In this document: positions 21,990 through 26,597 of the stretch, one piece after another
Layout of the letters: every line of letters starts with the position of its first letter
Numbering within the stretch: position 1 is the stretch's first letter
Origin: a virus
DNA length: 26,597 nt
Direction: 5' to 3' (one strand)
IMG/VR virus record: IMGVR_UViG_3300023108_001523
Location: 1-26,597 of that record
Made by a program: the position numbers and the translations under genes
The notes under the pieces: generated by a model
Seen by the model: the letters and a program-made list of their open reading frames with translations, nothing else
The model's database searches: none
Told to the model about the DNA's origin: nothing

Positions 21990-23417
21990 ATGACAAGACA
22001 AAATACAGATTACGGTTATGATATACAAAAAGTATATCTTGAAATGATGTTAACAGATGCAGAGTCGTTTGTTCGCTGTCAGGCTGTGTTTAATCCAGAC
22101 ACGTTTGACCGAAAGTTGCAAGCACCTGCAAAATTTTTAAATGATTATGTAACAGAACATAATGCACTTCCTACATTTGAAATGATTAATGCTGCTACAG
22201 ACAGCAACTTAAAAGACCCAGGGCAACTACAGGAGAATCATTATGACTGGCTACTTCAGGAGTTTGAAACATTCTCCAGACACAAGGCTTTGGAAGCGGC
22301 CATCCTTACTAGCGCAGATCTGTTGGAAAAAGGGGAGTATGGTCCGGTTGAGGATTTGGTTAAGAAAGCAGTACAGATTGGTTTGCAAAAAGATCTAGGT
22401 ACAGACTACTTTGCAGATCCTAGAAGTAGACTAGAAGCAATCAAAGACAAAAACGGACAAGTAAGCACAGGTTGGCCGGCACTAGATAAGAAACTGTTTG
22501 GTGGCTTTAACAGAGGTGAGCTTAATATCTTTGCAGGTGGTTCAGGTTCGGGTAAGAGTTTGTTCTTGGCTAACTTGGGCGTGAACTGGGCACTAGCAGG
22601 TATGAACGTAATTTACTTGACATTTGAGCTTTCAGAGAATCTAGTTAGTATGCGGCTTGATTCAATGACTACAGATATTCCAAGTCGTGATGTTTTTAAG
22701 AGCATTGACGATGTTGAAATGAAAGTAAAGATGATTGGCAAAAAGTCAGGTGCATTCCAGGTCAAGTATATGCCCACTGGCAAGAACGCAAATGACATTA
22801 GAAGTTATTTGAAAGAATATGAGATCAAAACAGGCAAGAAGGTAGACGTATTGCTTGTAGACTATTTGGACTTGATGCATCCGATAGCAGCTAAGATTAG
22901 TGCAGAGAACTTGTTTGTTAAAGACAAGTATGTGTCAGAAGAACTACGTAACTTGGCTATGGAACTGAACTGTTTGTTTGTAACAGCATCGCAGTTGAAC
23001 AGGAGTTCGGTTGAAGAGATTGAGTTTGATCATTCGCATATCTCAGGTGGTATTTCAAAGATCAATACAGCAGATAACTTAATCGGTATCTTTACAAGTA
23101 GAGCAATGCGTGAACGTGGACGCTATCAAATACAGCTAATGAAGACTAGAAGTTCAAGTGGCGTTGGACAAAAGATCGACTTAGAGTTTGATGTAGACAG
23201 TTTGCGTATTAGAGACTTAGGAGAGGATGAAGAGTATCAAGAGTTTAACAAACGTAAGTCAACCGTGTTTGATCAAATCAAACGCAGTAGTGGCGCACCT
23301 ATAGAAGAAGGACAACAACGAGAAGATCCAACTGAGGGTGATACTGTAGGTAAAATACGTGCCCAAACAGATTCAACAAAACTAAGACAATTTCTCAATA
23401 ATTTAGGAGACGAATAA
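21990..23417 (+). CDS. gp41: DnaB-like replicative helicase (T4 gp41-like)
   Basis: 475 residues from the ATG at 21990 (T4 gp41 is 475). An upstream TTG at 21954 is in frame but lies in the promoter -35, so it is rejected. N-terminal helical domain 1-130, then GWPALDKKLFGGFNRGELNIFAGGSGSGKSLFLANL, including Walker A GGSGSGKS at 183-190, VDVLLVDYLDLMH (Walker B, about 285-297), LFVTASQLNRSS (about 331-342), and an arginine-rich MRERGRYQIQLMKTR. The hexamer unwinds the replication fork 5'-3' and partners with the primase. The C-terminal tail is acidic and polar. Confidence 0.94.
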   Translation: MTRQNTDYGYDIQKVYLEMMLTDAESFVRCQAVFNPDTFDRKLQAPAKFLNDYVTEHNALPTFEMINAATDSNLKDPGQLQENHYDWLLQEFETFSRHKALEAAILTSADLLEKGEYGPVEDLVKKAVQIGLQKDLGTDYFADPRSRLEAIKDKNGQVSTGWPALDKKLFGGFNRGELNIFAGGSGSGKSLFLANLGVNWALAGMNVIYLTFELSENLVSMRLDSMTTDIPSRDVFKSIDDVEMKVKMIGKKSGAFQVKYMPTGKNANDIRSYLKEYEIKTGKKVDVLLVDYLDLMHPIAAKISAENLFVKDKYVSEELRNLAMELNCLFVTASQLNRSSVEEIEFDHSHISGGISKINTADNLIGIFTSRAMRERGRYQIQLMKTRSSSGVGQKIDLEFDVDSLRIRDLGEDEEYQEFNKRKSTVFDQIKRSSGAPIEEGQQREDPTEGDTVGKIRAQTDSTKLRQFLNNLGDE

Positions 23418-23425
23418 ATCTCGAT

Positions 23426-23433
23426 GCTAAATA
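23426..23433 (+). promoter_or_regulatory. Possible late promoter (GCTAAATA) ahead of the large DnaE-like gene
   Basis: GCTAAATA matches the variant seen ahead of the sulfotransferase. T4 geometry puts +1 at 23439, one base into the palindrome at 23438-23455. A conventional leader of about 48 bases with AAGAGG at 23476-23481 then leads to ATG 23487. Confidence 0.4.
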
Positions 23434-23437
23434 CTCT

Positions 23438-23455
23438 TGCGCAATGTATTGCGCA
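23438..23455. repeat. Perfect palindrome in the leader of the DnaE-like gene
   Basis: TGCGCAAT, GT, ATTGCGCA. As RNA it would fold as GCGCAA / UUGCGC with a UGUA loop. It has no T-run after it, so it is not a typical terminator. It lies in the 69-base gap between gp41 and the DnaE-like gene. Confidence 0.85.
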
Positions 23456-23486
23456 CTAGGCATACAAAGACAAGCAAGAGGCTAAA

Positions 23487-25133
23487 ATGGCAACAGATTT
23501 AGAAAACATACAAAGGCTATTAGATAGATTTATTAGGCCTGTCCCACCCGGACCCGAATATCAAAATCGTCTGGCAGAAGAATTTGAGCTCATCCTGAAC
23601 CAGCGTTTCACTGATTACTTCCTTCAAATTTGTGACATCATTGACCTAACCCAAGACCTTACTCATATGACTAGAGGTTCGGCGGGTTCAAGTCTTGTGT
23701 GCTACTTGTTGGGTATTACAGATGTAGACCCAATTGAGTGGAACATACCTGTGGCACGGTTTATGAATCCTTTAAGGGACGACCTGCCCGATGTTGATAT
23801 AGACTTTGAACATTGGCGTCAAACAGAAGTAATGGAACGCATTTTCAAAAAGTGGCCAGGCAAAACGGCAAGGTTAAGCAATTACGTGACCTATAAGGAG
23901 AAGTCAGCCCGCCGAGAAGCTGCAAAGCGACTCGGAGCCACAGGTAATTTACCACGCAACTTTACATATGAATCAGTAGGAGTTGATCCTACAGAAGCGA
24001 AGCGTATAGAACGCAAGCTCATAGGCAAGAAGCGAGCAATATCAAAACACTGTGGAGGCATCGTAATGTTCACTAGGCAATTACCTAAATCACTAATATC
24101 ACAAGACAACCAAATACTACTTGACAAACACGAAGTAGAAGACCTTGAACACCTCAAGGTAGACATACTTGCAAACCGTGGACTATCACAACTACTAGAG
24201 ATAGATCCTGACACTGCATTGGCGGATTATCCTGCATACGACGACCGTACAGCAGCCTTACTAGCTAGAGGCGATGTACTAGGCGTAACACAAGGAGAAA
24301 GCCCTGCTATGCGTAGATTATTTAGAGCTATACAACCTACGTCAGTATATGACTGTGTGTTTGCAACAGCAATGATAAGACCAGTTGCTATGAGCGGCAG
24401 ACAAAAGGCCGCAGTATTTCAAGACTGGTCACAAGAAGCAGTACAAGACTCGATAGTATTCGAAGACGATGCTATTGATATTATATCAAACATTATCGGC
24501 GTTGATATGTATGAAGCTGATATGTATAGGAGAGCATTTGCTAAAAAGAACGATGAAAAGATACTTGAATTTGTTGAAAGGCTGGGCAACAACCCACGCA
24601 AAGCAGAAGCTATGGCAGCCCTGCAAGAACTCAGCGGCTTTGGTTTATGCAGAGCTCACGCAGTTAATCTTGGACGGCTCATATGGGCCTTGGCCTACTG
24701 CAAAGCACACAAACCAGAAGAATTCTGGAGAGCAAATCTCCGACACTGTCAAGGCTCCTACAAACCGTGGGTATATCAATGCGAAGCGCATCGCAAAGGA
24801 ATAGACACCAAACCAGGATGGTGGCAACAGGGATTTATTCCCGGCTGCGGAGTAAGATCAAACTTCCTTGAACGTGTGGACTTTGCAGGTGTTATTGCCA
24901 ATGGTAGAGTATTCCGTGGTCGTGGCAATCGTTGGGTAACATTCCTTACATTGGGCACCGACTACGGTGAATACATAGACGTAACAATACAACGTCCGTT
25001 TGCATATCGTGACGGAGATGTAGTTGTAGGTTCAGGTTCGATACGCCATTCAAACAATTCAGACTACATACAGTGTACAGATCAAAAACTTTATACACTG
25101 GGAGAATGGTACAAACGTGTTGAGAACGATTAA
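23487..25133 (+). CDS. DnaE-like C-family DNA polymerase core without PHP domain
   Basis: 548 residues; bacterial DnaE is about 1,160. TRGSAGSSLVCYLLGITDVDP (62-82) matches the glycine-serine loop of DnaE. LPDVDIDF (100-107) carries the two catalytic aspartates (D102, D104; E. coli D401/D403). SKHCGGIVMFT (186-196) matches KHAGG. EHLKVDILANRGL (221-233) has the third aspartate D226 (E. coli D555). RAIQPTSVYDCVFATAMIRPV, MYRRAFAKKNDEKI and CRAHAVNLGRLIWALAYCKAHKPEEFW follow the DnaE fingers order. GNRWVTFLTLGTDYGEYIDVTI (480-501) looks like the OB fold. The N-terminal PHP domain is absent. AAGAGG ahead of the ATG. Confidence 0.88.
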   Translation: MATDLENIQRLLDRFIRPVPPGPEYQNRLAEEFELILNQRFTDYFLQICDIIDLTQDLTHMTRGSAGSSLVCYLLGITDVDPIEWNIPVARFMNPLRDDLPDVDIDFEHWRQTEVMERIFKKWPGKTARLSNYVTYKEKSARREAAKRLGATGNLPRNFTYESVGVDPTEAKRIERKLIGKKRAISKHCGGIVMFTRQLPKSLISQDNQILLDKHEVEDLEHLKVDILANRGLSQLLEIDPDTALADYPAYDDRTAALLARGDVLGVTQGESPAMRRLFRAIQPTSVYDCVFATAMIRPVAMSGRQKAAVFQDWSQEAVQDSIVFEDDAIDIISNIIGVDMYEADMYRRAFAKKNDEKILEFVERLGNNPRKAEAMAALQELSGFGLCRAHAVNLGRLIWALAYCKAHKPEEFWRANLRHCQGSYKPWVYQCEAHRKGIDTKPGWWQQGFIPGCGVRSNFLERVDFAGVIANGRVFRGRGNRWVTFLTLGTDYGEYIDVTIQRPFAYRDGDVVVGSGSIRHSNNSDYIQCTDQKLYTLGEWYKRVEND

Positions 25134-25566
25134 AGCAAACGAACAATATTTGATAGACGATGATCCTGTGCGCCCACATATACCTTTTGAACAACGGGTG
25201 CGCAACGGAAGAACTGTGTGGATATTAGAAGGCACAGACGGTGCTGTTCGAAGTGTAGTGTGTACAGCACTGTGTGACAGAGTACCACAGAACGAACAGG
25301 ATCTAGATTGTGTAGGTGAAGATGTATGTGTGTTCTACACTGTTTGGAGTTATGATCGAGGTGCAGGTAGAGACATCATATTTGGCGCTCAACGTGCTAT
25401 TAGTGAACGTACACCTAGTGTGAGCCGTTGGGTAACACTATCACCTCTAACTGAAATGGCAGAACGCTTTCACATACGCAACGGAGCACACTTTGTGGAT
25501 CGAAATGAACTGTGTCAAAATTTTGAATATCCTGCGATAAATAATACACAAGGAGAACCAGTATGA
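25117..25566 (+). CDS. Conserved phage protein, possibly GNAT-like
   Basis: 149 residues from GTG 25117 (a TTG follows at 25120), overlapping the DnaE-like gene by 17 bases. VCVFYTVWSYDRGAGRDIIFGAQRAI (about 69-94) and SRWVTLSPLTEMAERFHIRNGAHFVDRNELCQNFEY (about 104-139) have the strand-helix-strand rhythm of acetyltransferases, with TLSPLTEMAERFHIRNGA resembling the end of a GNAT fold. The canonical acetyl-CoA Q/RxxGxG/A loop is imperfect (RGAGRDI). I would treat acetyltransferase as a guess. GGAG is 13 bases upstream. Confidence 0.6.
   Translation: MLRTIKANEQYLIDDDPVRPHIPFEQRVRNGRTVWILEGTDGAVRSVVCTALCDRVPQNEQDLDCVGEDVCVFYTVWSYDRGAGRDIIFGAQRAISERTPSVSRWVTLSPLTEMAERFHIRNGAHFVDRNELCQNFEYPAINNTQGEPV
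25536..25543 (+). promoter_or_regulatory. T4-like late promoter (GATAAATA) for the small structural genes
   Basis: GATAAATA inside the end of the preceding gene. T4 geometry predicts +1 near 25549, just before AAGGAG (25550-25555), leaving a leader of about 14 bases before ATG 25563: the shortest that still contains a Shine-Dalgarno. Confidence 0.55.
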
Positions 25567-25757
25567 CTGAAATGACAACACTATTTGTTACTGATCGACA
25601 CAAAGCAACGTTCCGTATACAAGTGCCCACACAGTTGGCAACCTTTCCACTAGATGAAGAATCCGCAGCAGAACCCCTATTGGAAACGCTAGAACCAGAT
25701 GTTCGTGCAGCAGTTGTGAGTGCTAAAATTCGTTGTCTCAAGGAGGCAAACCGATGA
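25563..25757 (+). CDS. Small acidic hypothetical protein
   Basis: 64 residues. TTLFVTDRHKATFRIQVPTQ is strand-rich, followed by an acidic helical tail (EESAAEPLLETLEPDVRAAVVSAKIR). Strong AAGGAG eight bases before the ATG, behind a likely late promoter. The next gene starts inside its last codons (4-base overlap). Function unknown; late expression would fit a virion or assembly component. Confidence 0.65.
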   Translation: MTEMTTLFVTDRHKATFRIQVPTQLATFPLDEESAAEPLLETLEPDVRAAVVSAKIRCLKEANR

Positions 25758-26077
25758 ACGGACGACTGAGTGCTGTTGATGTTGCAGCAGCAAACACAGC
25801 AGAAACTGTGTATGAAGCACCCAATGACATAAAGTATGCCACAGTGAGCGTGAGTGTTTGCAACAGAGGTCCTGCCACAGCTCAAATCACTATTTCAGGA
25901 AGTACCACAGACAACACCATTGATGTAGCAAACATCATAGAGTATGCTGTAGAAATCCTTCCCCACAATACACTAGAACGCACAGGCATCATTGTGCCAC
26001 AAAGCGAATTCCTAGTAGTAGAATCAACCACAGCAGACATATCAGTTGTTGTAATGGGCGCGGAAGTACCTCAATAG
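25754..26077 (+). CDS. Probable small virion structural protein
   Basis: 107 residues from ATG 25754, with a perfect AAGGAGG at 25740-25746; an in-frame TTG at 25733 lies upstream of that site and is rejected. LSAVDVAAANTAETVYEAPNDIKYATVSVSVCNRGPATAQITIS has the alternating strand pattern of a beta-sandwich, repeated through LERTGIIVPQSEFLVVESTTADISVVVMG. Similar SAVDLAA-T-TTVYTVP proteins occur as virion components in marine T4-like phages as I remember them. Last plus-strand gene before the structured non-coding stretch. Confidence 0.68.
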   Translation: MNGRLSAVDVAAANTAETVYEAPNDIKYATVSVSVCNRGPATAQITISGSTTDNTIDVANIIEYAVEILPHNTLERTGIIVPQSEFLVVESTTADISVVVMGAEVPQ

Positions 26078-26086
26078 CGCGAAGCG
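26078..26086. repeat. GAA-triloop mini-hairpin 1
   Basis: CGC GAA GCG: three GC pairs closing a GAA loop and containing GCGAAGC (26079-26085), a 7-mer known from biophysics to form an exceptionally stable DNA hairpin. It begins on the base after the stop of the preceding gene. Confidence 0.8.
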
Positions 26087-26095
26087 TTTAAGCCC

Positions 26096-26112
26096 AAAAA
26101 ACGGCGAAGCCG
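26096..26112 (-). terminator. Probable intrinsic terminator for the minus-strand gene, containing mini-hairpin 2
   Basis: On the minus strand, CGGC-TTC-GCCG (26112-26102) is followed directly by TTTTTT (26101-26096). On the plus strand the same bases contain GCGAAGC (26104-26110). The stem is short (4 GC pairs) but the U-run is well placed. Confidence 0.6.
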
Positions 26113-26133
26113 CCTGCGCTAGAGCTACAACAG

Positions 26134-26144
26134 CCGCGAAGCGG
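26134..26144. repeat. GAA-triloop mini-hairpin 3
   Basis: CCGC GAA GCGG, four GC pairs, again containing GCGAAGC (26136-26142). It runs directly into the next inverted repeat. Confidence 0.8.
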
Positions 26145-26179
26145 TAAACGCTTTTACGCCAGAAAATACAGCGTTTACC
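26143..26179. repeat. Perfect 10-bp inverted repeat
   Basis: GGTAAACGCT (26143-26152) and AGCGTTTACC (26170-26179) around a 17-base loop. A related GCGTTTAA lies at 26084-26091. Could be a terminator stem, a protein-binding site or part of a larger cruciform with mini-hairpin 3. Confidence 0.85.
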
Positions 26180-26317
26180 TACAGCAAAAAACACTACTAG
26201 CCCACTACAACGATACTATACGCACATACACAATCAATTTTCTCTCAACCATAGCGACAGACTGAAAACAATGCGCTGCAATGCCCCTACAACATAGATT
26301 AGCAAAAAGATGAGTCT

Positions 26318-26539
26318 TTAGACATCAACCACAATGGGTTTAAATGACTTTGAGTCTGATAATACTAGTAGTGCTACAAGTTGATCCCTTGACGATTCAA
26401 ACTCTAGTTCTGTCGCGCTTGTTTGATAACACTCTATACCGTGATCGCAGTATAAGTCTATGGTAGCACAGTATGTGACTGACTCTTTGAGCGTTTGTGT
26501 TCTTGGCTCTGGATCGTATATGAGTTTTATTTTATACAT
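26318..26539 (-). CDS. Small hypothetical protein, minus strand
   Basis: 73 residues from ATG 26539 (an in-frame TTG two codons earlier is less likely). MYKIKLIYDPEPRTQTLKESV opens with a strand and a loop. The middle (TYCATIDLYCDHGIECYQ) has three cysteines. The C-terminal half is acidic. No family recognised. Upstream on the minus strand CTGACA, 15 bases, TATTAT, then five bases and ATG gives a weak echo of the leaderless promoter layout. A plausible terminator for this gene is at 26096-26112. It is alone on its strand here, so I rate it as probable only. Confidence 0.5.
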   Translation of the reverse strand: MYKIKLIYDPEPRTQTLKESVTYCATIDLYCDHGIECYQTSATELEFESSRDQLVALLVLSDSKSFKPIVVDV

Positions 26540-26597
26540 AAGCAATAATAGTAGTGCGCACAGTGTGTCAGCTAGTTTGCAGAATGTATGTTAGCTA

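Larger units (their letters stand above)
26078..26317. other. Structured 240-bp non-coding region
   Basis: No credible gene on either strand. The left 100 bases are locally GC-rich and hold three GCGAAGC mini-hairpins (26079-26085, 26104-26110, 26136-26142) and a perfect 10-bp inverted repeat (26143-26152 with 26170-26179). The right part (26180-26317) is unremarkable AT-rich sequence in which I see no clear signal. It separates a plus-strand late operon from a convergent minus-strand gene. Confidence 0.75.

Noticed and set aside
24469-24804. 111-residue open frame inside the large DnaE-like gene
   Set aside because: It is a shadow frame of a gene with clear family motifs, with no ribosome site or recognisable protein pattern.
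26078-26180. tRNA gene or CRISPR-like array in the structured region
   Set aside because: There is no cloverleaf with a T-loop or CCA-ready acceptor, and the GCGAAGC units are not evenly spaced repeats with unique spacers.
26559-26597. Leaderless sigma-70 promoter for the minus-strand gene at the window end
   Set aside because: CTGACA and TATTAT are only 15 bases apart, and the -10 lies five bases from the ATG. It is an echo of the pattern, too weak to list as a promoter.

Overview
The window reads as part of a T4-like (straboviral/kyanoviral-type) marine myovirus genome. The evidence is the set of T4 replication and recombination genes (UvsX, a UvsY-like mediator, UvsW, DnaB-like helicase gp41, primase gp61, a probable small clamp-loader subunit). 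It is joined by AT-rich, tightly packed genes, T4-type late promoters (ATAAATA/CTAAATA), and accessory genes typical of phages of marine picoplankton: peptide deformylase, KDO synthesis, carbamoyltransferase and many glycosyltransferases. The host is most likely a marine Gram-negative bacterium (a picocyanobacterium or a SAR11-like cell). Nothing here, such as a photosystem gene, settles which.

Layout. 1-1472: end of uvsX, a small acidic protein, and a UvsY-like gene. 1469-8996: a surface-polysaccharide island with seven probable glycosyltransferase-type genes, an FkbM methyltransferase, a nucleotidyltransferase-cupin fusion, and one minus-strand sulfotransferase. 9011-11618: a conserved unknown protein and UvsW. 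11619-18488: a mostly co-directional block with cupin, kdsA, kdsB, probable gp62, an SGNH-like protein, a zinc-finger protein, an APS-kinase-like protein, DUF2061, a nucleotidyltransferase, peptide deformylase and a miniature DnaE-like polymerase palm. 18481-19655: a minus-strand unknown gene divergent from a probable virion protein. 19691-25133: primase, two small conserved proteins, carbamoyltransferase, gp41 helicase and a second, larger DnaE-like protein. 25117-26077: a possible GNAT-like protein and small, probably structural proteins. 26078-26317: a structured non-coding stretch. 26318-26539: a minus-strand small ORF.

Three observations stand out. (1) Six genes have a promoter whose geometry puts the transcription start on, or within a base of, the start codon, and none has a Shine-Dalgarno site. 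Three are sigma-70-like in front of replication genes and three are T4-late-like, so both classes may make leaderless mRNA. (2) Two separate proteins carry the palm motifs of bacterial C-family DNA polymerase (DnaE), in a lineage that normally replicates with a B-family polymerase. (3) There are striking nucleic-acid structures: a perfect 11-bp hairpin inside the uvsY-like gene, a palindrome that would form the very 5' end of the large DnaE-like mRNA, and three copies of the hyperstable DNA mini-hairpin motif GCGAAGC within 64 bp.

Most genes overlap or abut, so translation coupling is probably widespread. Several overlapping genes appear to start with TTG or GTG. All functional calls rest on motif recognition by eye. 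No database search was run.
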